Assembly (NCBI GenBank): GCA_031761405.1
Contig: JASEVX010000011.1
Span: 25,469,238 to 25,533,237, forward strand
Direction: 5' to 3'
Source: Serripes groenlandicus
Lineage: Eukaryota > Mollusca > Bivalvia > Cardiida > Cardiidae
DNA: 64,000 nt
This document shows, in pieces, positions 32,488 through 43,239 of this stretch; within the stretch, counting starts at the first letter, position 1; each line of letters starts with the position of its first letter. The notes beneath the pieces were generated by a model. The model was not told the origin of the DNA and did not search any database. It saw only the letters and a program-made list of their open reading frames with translations. The position numbers were made by a program, and so were the translations under genes.

Positions 32488-32917
32488 GTATGAAATATAA
32501 TATTTAAGAGCAAAATATTAATTATTTTTGAAACATGATAAGTTTTCAGTTATTTATCGTCAATTGAAACTTATACACCTCTTGGGAGCCTCGCGTAATC
32601 TCCAGTCATGTTTTGTATTCTCGGCCTTGATAATCTATTTATAGAAACTGAAGTTGGATGGAGATGGCCGATTAGACTTTGGTAAACACATAGATTATTG
32701 CGCACATTTTATTCATGGAATATTACTGATTGTTTTGATTATTAACAAACCTTTCTGATATTCAAGTCAAATAATATGCGCATGTTCTATTTCTTAGTGT
32801 TTTCTCATATTGATCGCCGTTTATCTTTTTTTAAAGATATTTCTTGTTCAAAATCATATGGCTAAACAATTCAGCAAGTATCATATAAACACACGATGCG
32901 TGCGATCTCCTATGGGA

Positions 32918-33171
32918 TTGATTGATTTAAGCTTAATGCCATTTTCAACGACTGTATCGATGCGATCAGTCGATCTACCCACGTGTTGTTTCGTGGCTTA
33001 CTCACACAAGTTCTCTACACAACGCTCTTTCCGAGCAACTTGCTGCAATGGTGACATACGACGAATGAGGCTTGTCGCAATGCCTTTGGAAAGAATGCTG
33101 GGTTCGATCGAACTAACAACCCCTGGATTGATTGCTCACACCGCGACTGACTGAGCTACCAGTGCTTGACT
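32918..33171 (-). mobile_element. SINE-A, diverged
   Basis: GATTGATTGATTTAAGCTTA, CCATTTTCAACGACTG, CTCTACACAACGCTCTTTCC, ACGAATGAGGCTTGTCGC and a head to CTGACTGAGCTACCAGTGC. Confidence 0.65.
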
Positions 33172-33266
33172 CTTCTGTAGGAAATTAACTTATAAGCAGT
33201 AAGTATTCTTTCTAATAATTCTTTTGTTTGAATTATGAAATACGTATACTTCTTTCCCAAAAACAG

Positions 33267-33400
33267 AAATTCTTCTTCAGCAGGCGAGTTCGAAAACTTC
33301 TAGTTGAATCTAGTTCAAATTTGAAAAACCTTTATGAATACAACTTTACTCTTTCAATAGAGTTGAATCTTTATGACAAAAGGAGAACTTGCTCTTCATC
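33267..33400. mobile_element. M1 half, cut by a tRNA-headed SINE
   Basis: TTCTTCTTCAGCAGGCGAG, AGTTGAATCTTTATGACAAAA and GGAGAACTTGCTC follow M1 to its centre, where the SINE-D head begins. The other half is absent. Confidence 0.5.
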
Positions 33401-33475
33401 ACGGGACTCGAACCCGGGATCTTCGGCAGTTGAGTCCGACGCTCTACCACTGTACCACTGTCTTCATCAATAGAC
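33400..33475 (-). mobile_element. SINE-D tRNA-like head
   Basis: On the minus strand: GACAGTGGTACAGTGGTAGA, GCGTCGGACTC and CCGGGTTCGAGTCCCGTGAT. An A box and a B box are recognisable. A functional tRNA fold is not supported, because the arm between the boxes is wrong for a tRNA. Confidence 0.6.
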
Positions 33476-33901
33476 CATTGGAAATATCAAATAAATAGGC
33501 AGCTAAAACATCGATTCTCATTCAACACACAGTTATATGACTGTTAAAGTTCTAAGTTTAGAATACTTTTTTAAAAAGAAATAGCAATAAATAAAATCAC
33601 AGCTACGTTGACTTCAATATCAGGGCTAGTAGGTAAACATTGTGTTAACCTCATTCCGAACATAAAATTGAATTGTCTACTACATATCCAAGACAATCAG
33701 TTTATAAGAATATATGTCTATAACTTATATCAATGTTTCCTGACTTTGATACAATTTACGAAAAAACAGGGCACCCGCGCTTGTCGGCCACCGATGGCAG
33801 ACGTTTCATCTTAATTTCTCAAAATGTCCTCACACGAAAAAGGTTCTCTCAAGAAATGTATAAAATATAACTGAAGACAACACATTTCACTGACGAGGTC
33901 A

Positions 33902-33958
33902 AGAGAGAGAGAGAGAGAGTGTGAGATATACCTACATGTAGAGAGATAGAGAGAGAGA
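33902..33958. repeat. (GA)n-rich low-complexity tract
   Basis: Two GAGAGAGA runs separated by about 30 bp. Confidence 0.85.
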
Positions 33959-34169
33959 AGGGGAAACTCATTCAAAACATTAATTATAACAGCAGCAATG
34001 AATGAATGACGTAGACGACGTGATGCTGCTGCTCCTGATTGTGATGCTAATAACCCAGACATACTTAAAAAAGTGAATTGCATATTATGACAGGATATAT
34101 TGAAGACAGCTGAATGGCATTATTTAACAAGTTCGAAAAGGCTACAGGCAATTGCGACTCTATGTTCAA

Positions 34170-34352
34170 TCTTTTATCCATTCTGATGACTCTGCATCAG
34201 ACGACTTTTGAGCATGAGCACTTTTTCTTTTACCACAATGCTTATAACTTTAGTCTATAATTGCTCTTTCTTTGTATGGGATCTTCCATATTTTTTTTAC
34301 TAAAAGTGTTCAAAGTCGTCTGTGGCAGATTTGTTGTATGTGGGAAAAGGTT
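34170..34352. mobile_element. M1 MITE, diverged
   Basis: GACTCTGCATCAGACGACTT, CTTTTACCACAATGCTTATA, GTTCAAAGTCGTCTGTGGCAG and GTGGGAAAAGGTTA. Confidence 0.7.
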
Positions 34353-35243
34353 ATAAAACAACATAATACTCACAGACAAAAAGTCCATACCAATAGCTGA
34401 TAAAATAAGCGTCGAAAACATCGGTACTACCTTTCGAGTAGTAAATCGTATAATGTTAATGTATACACGACTCCGACAAATTCATGTTAACTTTGAGGGC
34501 AGTTCCCGAGGCAACCGTCCCCAAAAACAACATCCTCATATTACTACACGTACATTTATAACCCGTGCGTCTCATCTGCAAAGGTAGACGGTTAAGGTAT
34601 GCTAACGGTGTGGCATGACATTTGGTAGGTCTATGAGAATATGTAGGTGGAATTTCAGTGGTAAAAAGCTCTTAAAATATGAAGGTAGGTGTTTTAATGT
34701 CCTTCGAATAATAAAAGAAAATAGTTCGTGTAAAAGGGCGTATTTTGTTATTGGTGTCAATCAATTACTCCGCTAACACTGTTTTTATTTGTAATAAAGA
34801 TTTTTCAAATCCATCTACCATTGTTGATTGAATTCAGTGCCAAAGCTCAATCTTACTTCTAGTATTAATTGGGGTCTAATGTAATTCTATCTTTAAGATT
34901 TGAAGTCATTGTGGAATATTTGTAAATAAATTTTCTTCATGAGCGTTTTATCTTTTCTTCATGATGTTTTTCATATGTTTTCACCTGCTAAAGCGTCAAG
35001 TGACGTCTGTATTACGTTTAAGTCTTTTAAAAAATGAAGTTGTTTGTCGACCGTTCCTTTAGGACCTAACAAGACATTTTTCCCAAACGAAAATCTAATT
35101 TGTCTTAATGAAGATAAATACGATGTCAATATAGGGATAACTAACCAGTATTCATTGGAGTTCACGTTCTACATAACACGTGTCAAGAGAGCACACCATG
35201 GACGTATTTTGTATGGCTTTTTTTGAGAAATGAAATCACAAGA
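34353..35243. other. No feature seen
   Basis: Short open frames on both strands overlap one another and lack domains or splice context. 33476-34169 is also empty apart from GA repeats. Confidence 0.5.
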
Positions 35244-35430
35244 ATCTAACCCTTTTCCACATGTATATGTAGAGGCATTTTGAAACATCTGAAGAAGATT
35301 TCTTTTGGGAAAAAATCGTAATAAGCAAAATTGTGTCCTTTTGCAATATAGTGTTTGCAATTCTATTCAATAATTATAATTACATTTATAGAGATTTTCA
35401 TCTGCTGCGTATTTGTTGGATGCTGGATAC
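35244..35430. mobile_element. M1 MITE, diverged
   Basis: TAACCCTTTTCCACATGTAT on the left; TGTGTCCTTTTGCAATATAG, TTATAGAGATTTTC and ATCTGCTGCGTATTTGTTGG on the right. It lies just left of the assembly gap. Confidence 0.6.
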
Positions 35431-35478
35431 AGTTCAAGGTCAAAGTATAACAAATACCTCCATGGACGGGTTGATCTA

Positions 35479-35678
35479 NNNNNNNNNNNNNNNNNNNNNN
35501 NNNNNNNNNNNNNNNNNNNNNNNNNNNNNNNNNNNNNNNNNNNNNNNNNNNNNNNNNNNNNNNNNNNNNNNNNNNNNNNNNNNNNNNNNNNNNNNNNNNN
35601 NNNNNNNNNNNNNNNNNNNNNNNNNNNNNNNNNNNNNNNNNNNNNNNNNNNNNNNNNNNNNNNNNNNNNNNNNNNNNN
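35479..35678. other. Assembly gap (200 N)
   Basis: Exactly 200 N. M1-like sequence lies on both sides, so collapse or misjoining of repeats here is likely. Confidence 0.99.
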
Positions 35679-35757
35679 TTCAATTATAGAGATTTTCTAT
35701 TTTTTGACAAAATATGTTCAAAGTCATCTGCTGCAGAATTTTCATAGAGGGAAAGGG
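35679..35757. mobile_element. M1 MITE right end
   Basis: TTCAATTATAGAGATTTTC, TTTTTGACAAAATATGTTC, GTCATCTGCTGCAGAATTTTC and GAGGGAAAGGG. The left part is in the gap. Confidence 0.8.
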
Positions 35758-35852
35758 TAAATGCCGTTCATCGTTAAATTGGACATTTAATGATAGTAAA
35801 AACCCGTTCTTTGTTGCGTTTAAAGCTCTCGTAAAAGTGCGCCTTTTAAAAC

Positions 35853-36160
35853 TTGCAGACGTATTTTGACGCATCCGCAGTAGACAGCTTTAAAATATAT
35901 TGTGGCAAAAGAAGAAACATGCTCATGATGAGAAATTACTCATTTTTTGCCATAATGTTTTCAACTTTTTTCAATAATTACAGTTTTATTTTTTAGAGAT
36001 TTTCTATATTATTTATAGACGATTTCAGCGCCGTCTGGTGCTGATTTGCTATATTATTTCTTGGACGATTTCAGCGCCGTCTGCTGCTGATTTGCTATAT
36101 TATTTCTTTGACGATTTCAGCGCCGTCTGGTGCTGATTTGCTATATTGGGAGAGGGTTTA
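35853..36160. mobile_element. M1 MITE with an internal triplication
   Basis: TTGACGCATCCGCAGTAGAC, GTGGCAAAAGAAGAAACATGC, CATAATGTTTTCAACTTTT, and an end TTGGGAGAGGGTTTAA. The right sub-end (GACGATTTCAGCGCCGTCTG) is present three times with period 46 (from 36018, 36064 and 36110). Confidence 0.8.
36018..36155. repeat. Tandem repeat, 46-bp unit, three copies
   Basis: GACGATTTCAGCGCCGTCTG, then GTGCTGATTTGCTATATTAT; only one or two bases differ between units. Confidence 0.9.
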
Positions 36161-36224
36161 ATACCTGAAAATATCTGCCTCAATTTTTCGAAACCTAAAT
36201 CAAACCAAGGACATTTTCTGTTAA

Positions 36225-36444
36225 CCCTTTCCTCATACGACAATTCTGAAGCAGACGACTTTGAACGTATTTTGTCAAAACATAGAAAATCTCATAATTG
36301 AATGGATAACCTATGACTAAACGTGGAAAACATTGTGGTAAAAGGAGAAATTGCACGTTTTGTGCAATTTCTTCTTTTGTCACTATGTTTTCAAAAAGCC
36401 GTCTGCTGCAGAGGCCTCCGAAAGCGTTTATATGAGGGAAAGGG
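36225..36444. mobile_element. M1 MITE, complete, inverted relative to 5153-5374
   Basis: TTAA at 36221-36224 and 36445-36448. CCCTTTCCTCATACGACAAT on the left, GAGAAATTGCACGTTTTGTGC hairpin, AAAGCCGTCTGCTGCAGAGG, and GAGGGAAAGGG on the right. Confidence 0.88.
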
Positions 36445-36509
36445 TTAACCAGTAAACGTGTAATAACGCTATTTAGATAGATACGGCTGATTTACCATCT
36501 AAAACATAC

Positions 36510-36722
36510 ATACTCTTGCTAACGCCTCTGCAGCAGTCGATTTTTTAATACATTGTGACAAAACGAGACATTTCTCTTCATAAGCAATATTTCCTGTTGC
36601 CACAATGTTTTGAAATTTAGTCAATAATTGTCGTTTAATTTTTATAGAGATTTTTGCATATTGTTTACCAAATGTTTTCAAATTCGTCTGCTGGTGATAT
36701 GTTTCATGTGGGAAAGGCTAAG
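36510..36722. mobile_element. M1 MITE, diverged
   Basis: ACGCCTCTGCAGCAGTCGAT, ACATTGTGACAAAACGAG, GCCACAATGTTTTGAAATTT and GTGGGAAAGGCTAAG. Confidence 0.75.
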
Positions 36723-36753
36723 GGACCAACGGTTGCAAATACGAACAGTTTTT

Positions 36754-36967
36754 GTTTTATTGGGTTTTGCGCCGTTTTCAACATTATTTCAGTTATATTT
36801 TGGCGACATTTCACTTATTCATAAGACCTGGGTAAACAAACCAGTACTAGGCTAGAAAATGTGCCTTGCCCCAAGGGCACTTCACCATGAACGTTGTGCC
36901 GCGACTGGGATCGAACCTGGGACAACCGGTTTCAAATTCCCGACGCTAACCACTCGACCACGGAGGA
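36754..36967 (-). mobile_element. SINE-C
   Basis: TATTGGGTTTTGCGCCGTTT, TATTTCAGTTATATTTTGGCG, AGACCTGGGTAAACAAACC, B-box complement GGGATCGAACCTGGG and ACCACTCGACCACGG. Confidence 0.82.
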
Positions 36968-37289
36968 TTCCTCCAAATACGAACTGGGCTCGTTAATAGC
37001 ATAGGTACACGTTGGCATTTATGAACAGGGTAGGCTCAGATCACCAGGTCCGTCTTATCACATTCTACACAAGTCTTGAAATAATCTGTTTACACGCTTG
37101 TGAAAGTAATATATGAGCGTTTTAGACTTGATCAGACTATGCGAATGCAGCGACTGATCTGGATCTACGTTGTTAAAAGAATCCAACTTGTACATATTTT
37201 CATTGACGGGCTAAAATGATCTGAACGAGAAAAAAACCACACACGAAGTTTAAATTCTGTTTATGTAATCGTAGTAACCATCAATTGTA

Positions 37290-37348
37290 ACCATGGCAAC
37301 AATGCTTTGTCGTCTGCTACACCTATATTGTATGAAGGAAAGGGTTAT
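37290..37348. mobile_element. M1 right-end remnant
   Basis: CATGGCAACAATGCTTTGTC, GTCGTCTGCTACACC and GAAGGAAAGGGTTA. Confidence 0.5.
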
Positions 37349-37552
37349 ATAAAACACGATTGATACGCAAGCAAAATGCCACACATCATGGTTGTTGATA
37401 TACATTTCGGAATCCCTAAAGTTTAAACTTTATTTTACATCGATTGCGAAACAAGCTTTAAGCTTATATTAATCACGCTCGATGTCTGCTTCCTGGAAAC
37501 TTAACCAGTACTCGCGCCGTTTGTGTGGAAAAAATCCCTAAAGCAGAACCCG

Positions 37553-37622
37553 CTCATCACGGGATTCGAACCCGGGACGTTTGGTACAAGAGGCCGACGC
37601 TCTACCTCTGTACCACAGTCTT
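37553..37622 (-). mobile_element. SINE-D tRNA-like head
   Basis: Minus strand: GACTGTGGTACAGAGGTAGA, GCGTCGGCCTC and CGTCCCGGGTTCGAATCCCG. Same head type as at 33400 and 44410. Confidence 0.6.
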
Positions 37623-37670
37623 CGGAATCCTACATGATTGATCGATTGTTTGGTGCTTTATGCAGCTTAA

Positions 37671-38306
37671 AGGGACTGAACACCATAATGGTCCAAAATC
37701 GTTATATTTTATACTTATTCTAATTAATCCAAAATACGTCTATATATACATGTATGTAACGAAATGTTGTATAAGGTCTTACAAGTCTTGTTTTTCATTA
37801 TTTCATAGGAAATAAGCAGTTAAAAAAAACGTCCGCTCCGTGTTTTCCCGTTTAAAAATACCGTGGAATTTCCGCTTGCTCATTTGAATTTGTGGATTCA
37901 ATTCGGCATTCTCTAACACTATCTACTCATTACATTCATGTATGCGTGAGTGTAAGGAACAACAACTCTGGGAAGGAGGTTGTCAATTCGGTTGTAGTGA
38001 TAACGAGATAAATATACAGCGATATTTTTAGATTTACTGGGTTACTAACCCAGTAGATTTTACAATGCAAAATAACGAAAATTCTCCGCAATATTAATAG
38101 TGTGCATATATTGTAGTACATCAGTCAGCAAATTAGATTTTACAATGCAAAATAACGAAAAATCTCCGCAATATTAATTGTGTGCATATATTGTAGTGCA
38201 TCAGTCAGCAAATCTCAATGCCTTACATGCAAAAACATCAAGGTAATAGCAATTTTTAACAATTTTCTTTTTTTCCCGCTTTTTTCTCATATGGGATTCA
38301 GTCCCT
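37671..38306. mobile_element. TTAA-flanked DNA element inserted in a SINE
   Basis: TTAA at 37667-37670 and 38307-38310. Inverted ends AGGGACTGAA and TTCAGTCCCT. Inside are a palindrome ACTGGGTTACTAACCCAGT and an 80-bp tandem duplication (from 38055 and 38135). No coding capacity. A third kind of TTAA-targeting non-autonomous element, distinct in its ends from M1 and M2. Confidence 0.75.
38055..38214. repeat. Tandem duplication, 80-bp unit
   Basis: AGATTTTACAATGCAAAATA to CATCAGTCAGCAAAT, twice, with about three differences. Confidence 0.92.
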
Positions 38307-38590
38307 TTAAAGCAATTGTTCAGTTATATCACGGCGTTTCTTGGGTTACGTACCAGTACTGCTGGTCCATTTATCCTGACACCAGCAAGTCAGTCGTAAT
38401 GCTAACCTGCAACCCTGGGCGCCAAGGAGGGCAGCCATTACTACCATTGTTGTAGTCTTTTGAATGACCCTGCCGGTGATCGAAGCCACGAGTTCCCACA
38501 CCCGAGGCGGACGCTCTACCACTATCATCATTCAAGACTTTCAAATACAGATCTCCCGATATCAGTCATATTCTCAGAACAAACCGTATT

Positions 38591-38762
38591 TCGAGGGCTT
38601 GGCGTGAAACGGTTGTAACTAAAATTGGTATTTTTTTTACCAAGGTTCGTTCTGAGCAATGGCACCTAAATTTGCATTGTTTATAAAGGGGTAAAAATTG
38701 CCCCAAAACCAGGGTTTTCAAAATAGGTTTTTAGTTACAACCGTTTCTCCCCAAGCCCTCGA
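38591..38762. mobile_element. M5 MITE (about 170 bp)
   Basis: Ends GAGGGCTTGGCGTGAAACGG and CCGTTTCTCCCCAAGCCCTC, flanked by TCGA-type bases; GTTGTAACTAAAA occurs near both ends. Other copies at 46.9 kb and at the right edge of the window. Confidence 0.8.
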
Positions 38763-38889
38763 TTTGTCCTTGCAATCCTTATAGTGAATACACTAGTTAA
38801 AAAAATAAAACAAACAAAAACTAGCTTAAATGTTTGTTTGAAACATATTGACATACATGCACACTGAAGTTCTTTGTATAAATATCTGA

Positions 38890-39118
38890 ACCCTTTTCTA
38901 TATACATAAAACAAGCGACTGACGACTCTGCAAACAACTTGATAAACATATGAAAAGTAACGGTAAATGAAGATTTGATACTTTGAATAGATTTACAAAT
39001 ATTTTGGCAAATTGAAAAATCGCCCATAGTGAGCAATTTCGCCTTTTGTGACAATATTTTCAAAAGTCCGCGTCTGCTGCAGAGACGTCAAAGTGCGCAT
39101 GTATTAGGGAAAGGGTTA
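38890..39118. mobile_element. M1 MITE
   Basis: CCCTTTTCTATATACAT, GACGACTCTGCAAACAAC, ATAGTGAGCAATTTCGCC, GTCTGCTGCAGAGACGTC and TTAGGGAAAGGGTTAA. Confidence 0.75.
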
Positions 39119-39189
39119 ATACATAGTTTTCCCATGAGTCAATGCTGTTAAGTTTTCTTGATTTTCAAAATAATCGATCTGAGAGAAGA

Positions 39190-39352
39190 AAAGCTGTAAA
39201 TAGGAGTATATTAATAACTGAATAAAGATGAACAAATATTTCGGCAAAATGAGAAATTTTCCATACTGAGTAATTTCTCAATTTGTCACAATGTTGTCAT
39301 AAGTCGTTTGCTACAGAGGCGTGAAAATGCGTCTGTATTAGCGAAAATGTTA
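39190..39352. mobile_element. M1 remnant
   Basis: TCGGCAAAATGAGAAATTTTC, GTCACAATGTTGTCATAAGTC, CTACAGAGGCGTGAAAATGC and TAGCGAAAATGTTA. Confidence 0.6.
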
Positions 39353-39664
39353 GGAGAGACATTTCCCATGAGTCAAATGCTGTTATATATGTTCTTGATT
39401 TTCAAAGGAAACGATATTATGAGAGAATAATAGCTGTAGTATATATACCATTTTCTGTGAATTACACGTCACGTAATCAAAATCTATCATCGCCTTAACT
39501 CAACAGGACCTTTAAAGCGCCTCCAAGAGTGCTCAAATATACCTCAGCGTATAGATTACCTACATGTACTCATGACTTTTGTGTTTTACATCTTGATATC
39601 TGTTCTTATCTTTATGTTTATCACACGTTTATGACGTATGTTCTTCGTTGGAAGAATCCCCTCT

Positions 39665-39792
39665 CACGAAAGAAGTTTTACAGAATAAAGGAGTGACTAA
39701 GTAAACTGCCGGTTTGAGCAATTAGTCTTTTTCCATAAAGTTTTTAAACATCGTCTGCTTTAATTGCGTTGAAAGCCATCTGTATTAGGGGA
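39665..39792. mobile_element. M1 remnant
   Basis: TTGAGCAATTAGTCTTTTTCC, AACATCGTCTGCTTTAATTG and ATTAGGGGAAGC; the left half is gone. Confidence 0.4.
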
Positions 39793-39809
39793 AGCTCAGT
39801 AACAACTAT

Positions 39810-40066
39810 TAAATTGATTGATTGGTTATTTGGTGTTCGTCAACAATTGTTCAGTTATATGACGGCGTTTCCTGGGTAAGTTACTAGTACTATTGGTCCA
39901 TTTATTCTGACACCAGCAAGTCAGTCAGTCGTAATGCGAACCCCACAACCCTGAGCGCCACAGAGAACAGTCTTTACTAACATTTTTTAATATGACCCGG
40001 CCGGGGATTGAACTCGCGACCTGCCGTACCCGAGGCGGACGCTCTAGCACTACACCACCGTGGCGT
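39810..40066 (-). mobile_element. SINE-B
   Basis: AAATTGATTGATTGGTTATT tail, CAATTGTTCAGTTATATGACGG, GCGTTTCCTGGGTAAGTTAC, ACCAGCAAGTCAGTCAGTCG, and head CCGGGGATTGAACTCGCGAC to CTACACCACCGTGGC. Confidence 0.85.
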
Positions 40067-40168
40067 CGAAAGCCGTTTTCATCCAGTACCCACTGTTAAA
40101 GGTGAAAAGGTAAAATATTTATAAAAACTGAGGGTTTATAAATGATTAGTTATTAGAGGTCGAAATTG

Positions 40169-40383
40169 CCGAATGAATCCGCCGTTGCGTCGGCGTCGGA
40201 GATTTTGAACCGGGCGTCCCGGGGTCGATACCCAGTCGCGCCGGTCGTTTTGGAGTGCCCTTGGGCAATGCACATTTCCAAGCCTATAACTGGTTTGTTT
40301 ACCCTTGGATCACTAAACAATGAAATGTAGCTGTGGTTCATGTATATCTGAAATAATGTCGAATCCGGGCGTAAAAACAACAA
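40169..40383 (+). mobile_element. SINE-C, plus strand
   Basis: tRNA-like head CCGCCGTTGCGTCGGCGTCG, B box GGGTCGATACCC, GCCCTTGGGCAATGCACATT, GGTTTGTTTACCC and a decayed tail. Confidence 0.75.
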
Positions 40384-40857
40384 TTAAACAGACAAAAACA
40401 AACGAATTTTCGTCATTGCGTAATTTTGTGTAAATATTGCCCATAAACGAACCTAATTGTTCTCATAGATGTGACGGTTGATGTGTTCCTGTCATCAGTA
40501 TAAACAGTGTAACGACTGAATTGCTATCGAACCTTACTTAATGTGTTAACAGAAACAGTAACGTGTGTTTGGAATTGAGGACACGGATTGAAACGAAAAG
40601 ACACTGTCGTTAATGCAGACGGAATATCCTAATATACGGTAATGGAAATACACTTTTGGGGATTGAATAGACATTGCTCGCAGGTTATTAAATGCGATTT
40701 GTATGAACCTGATAGAAAATAACGGCAACCTATCGAATTGATAACTTGTTTACTACGAGCAAAATACGTCTACGACCTGAAGGTATTTTCTTGTTATTTC
40801 GACGCATGCTTTCTGCTTAAAATAAATTGTATCCGTAAACCATACTTCTGCTGTAAA

Positions 40858-41195
40858 GGTGCTAAACTCCAGATGGAGATCACACATTTGAAATGTTGAA
40901 ACTTATGCAAATATTGCTAATAGTGAAAACAAAGTAAGTTCAAAATTATTTCAGCAGTAAATATTGGAAAACATTCAGTTATAAGTCCAGTAAATGTATA
41001 CAATTTGTCTAACTGGGTATGTCTACCCAGTATAAATGAAGGATACAATATCAATTTATAGATATTTCTTGTACTGGAAAGTGAATTTATAACTCAACTT
41101 AATTTTATCCTAGAATAATGTTTCTAATATTTCAAGACAACGTTTGATCAGTTTTAAAACTTGACTATACTTTGTTTAATCTGGAGTTCAGCACC
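40858..41195 (+). mobile_element. M3 MITE (338 bp)
   Basis: Ends GGTGCTAAACTCCAGATGG and ATCTGGAGTTCAGCACC; CAAATATTGCTAATAGTGA and ACTGGGTATGTCTACCCAGT inside. Confidence 0.85.
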
Positions 41196-41442
41196 TTCAA
41201 TGTATTAACGACATTTGACGCCTATTTTATTTGTTAGAAATTGAGAGATTTTCCTTTTTGAACATTTCGCTACATTTCATTACCACATTTGACAATTTGC
41301 CCATACTTTTCGTCAAATGCTCTTGGGGTTAGACTCGCCACAATTTCATATCGGGGTAAATCGTTGTTTTTTATACAACTCAAGTAATTGTATTAGGCGA
41401 GGCGGCATTAGATGTGCCATTGGCCATACACAATACATACAA

Positions 41443-41640
41443 ATGATTGATTGGTTGATTGATTGATTGGGCTTTAACGTCGTTTTTTTAACAACTTAGC
41501 CCATTGGTGGAAGACGAATGACGCATGTCGCCTTGACTTTTGTCAATCGTCGGAAAGAAAGTTGGCCGAGTCGGGATTCGAACTCACAACCCCTTGATTG
41601 ACAGCCCGCGTCGCTACCGACTGAGCTACCGGGGCTCGGC
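41443..41640 (-). mobile_element. SINE-A with internal deletion
   Basis: Tail GATTGATTGATTGGGCTTTA is joined by TTTTTTTAACAA directly to CTTAGCCCATTGGTGG. About 100 bp of the middle is gone; the head (GCCGAGTCGGGATTCGAAC to GAGCTACCGGGGCTCGGC) is well kept. Confidence 0.85.
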
Positions 41641-41852
41641 ACAAATGATTGAACAATGGATGAATTCATGTTCAATTAAAGATCTAAAGCATCGACAAAA
41701 AAAAAATGAAGATCCGTTTAAGGATTGGTAAACTTTATTAGATATTTATGCTTTTATTAACTTTAATTTAAATACTGTTATGTTTATATTATGTTGTTAT
41801 AACTCGTATATTGAATATAAAGATTAAACTTACTGTTTGTGTAAATCGCTTT

Positions 41853-42010
41853 GTTAACCTTTTCCCACATATAAACGCTTTCTGACCTTAAGAAACTATT
41901 GTGACTAAATGAGAAATTGCTCAAATCCAGTAACTAATCCTTCATTCTTAGATATATGTATTGCTTTTGCTTAGATGTTTTAATATTTGTTGTATGTTGG
42001 AAAGGGTAAA
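41853..42010. mobile_element. M1 MITE, internally deleted
   Basis: TTAACCTTTTCCCACATATA, ACGCTTTCTGACC, TGAGAAATTGCTC, and the right end TTGTTGTATGTTGGAAAGGG. Confidence 0.65.
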
Positions 42011-42457
42011 ATACATTGCTGACCTGTTCATCCAGATCTACTGTATGTATATTATCAGTTGTGCAAACTCATTTAGATATGAATGGAAACAAGCCAAGTC
42101 TCATCAAATAATTCAAAAGCAAGTTTTCGAAAATATTCAAATCAACGAGTAATTTAGACCAATGATGTTTCGTGTTTATTAAACCCATGTCCAAAAAGCT
42201 GTTTTATCAAGTGTGCATCATTATGACTTCATCTATATTTGATATCCCCAGATATCAGAAGATGCACACCGCAGCTCTTTTACAGAGAGAAATTTCTTTT
42301 TAATGGACTAAATGCATTACAAGTAACTGTATTGTAAAACTCCACAGCAACCATATGGGTAAAGTTTGAAGTTCACACCAGGAACCATCTTGTGTGACCT
42401 ACATACACATTGTGATATGTGAGCGTAGTTATATATTTGTATGTGTCTATATTTAGA

Positions 42458-42616
42458 AGTTGTTTTTTATCATCAGTTTGAATTGTTTATATGGTCTGGC
42501 TAAGGATGAGTAAGAAAACAGCAAAAATGTTATTCCAGTTGTTTTTTATCATCAGTTTGAATTGTTTATATGGTCTGGCTAAGGATGAGTAAGAAAACAG
42601 CAACAATGTTATTTCC
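42458..42616. repeat. Tandem duplication, 79-bp unit
   Basis: AGTTGTTTTTTATCATCAGT to AACAGCAA(A/C)AATGTTATT, twice (from 42458 and 42537), almost identical. Confidence 0.92.
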
Positions 42617-42853
42617 TCCAGTGGTACAGAAAAGTTTTAACTGGAAAGAACATAACGTTTACTTAGACGTACATGTATGCTATGCACAAACAAGCATTCA
42701 TAGTTAGGTAATACACAGTCAAGAGAATTTGAAATAAAAAAGCCCGAAAAACAAAATAATAATATGCGTGCGATAACGAGGCAGTTTTTGTAAAAGTAAA
42801 TATTTTCGTATTTGTAATCTTATTTCTAATCTTATTTTATTTCTAATCTTAAC

Positions 42854-43218
42854 CTGCGACCTCGTGTAGATGCCTGTAGCGACTGTGATATTATTACTTC
42901 CTTACAGTAAGTCAATGGTATAAAGTTAGATCAGTAATTGTGGTAAACAAATAGTCATAAATGTACCAGAAAATTTAAATGAAACCCCTTCAAACCCCCA
43001 CGCCCCCCCCCCCCCCTCTTCTAGGAAATCTGCGACCTCGTGTAGATGCCTGTAGCGACTGTGATATTATTACTTCCTTACAGTAAGTCAATGGTATAAA
43101 GTTAGATCAGTAATTGTGGTAAACAAAATAGTTATAAATGTACCAGAAAATTTAAATGAAACCCCTTCAAACCCCCCACGCCACCGCCCCCCCCCCCCCC
43201 CCCCCCCCCCCACCCCCC
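42854..43218. repeat. Tandem duplication, 176-bp unit ending in poly(C)
   Basis: CTGCGACCTCGTGTAGATGC starts units at 42854 and 43030. Each runs to CCCCTTCAAACCCCC(C)ACGCC and a C tract (about 43005-43017 and 43185-43216). Units differ at very few positions before the C tract. Confidence 0.9.
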
Positions 43219-43239
43219 AACACGTACACCAAACGCATT

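Larger units (their letters stand above)
37637..38525 (-). mobile_element. SINE-B split by a 636-bp TTAA element
   Basis: The tail (GATTGATCGATTGTTTGGTG) is at 37637-37666. The rest (CAATTGTTCAGTTATATCACG, GCTGGTCCATTTATCCTGAC, ACCAGCAAGTCAGTCGTAAT, head to GCTCTACCACTATC) resumes at 38311. The inserted DNA is described separately; the order gives relative ages. Confidence 0.8.

Noticed and set aside
33400..33475. tRNA gene
   Set aside because: The A and B boxes are present, but the cloverleaf is incomplete and the same head recurs with SINE bodies at 37553 and 44410. The same reasoning applies to all tRNA-like heads listed under SINEs.
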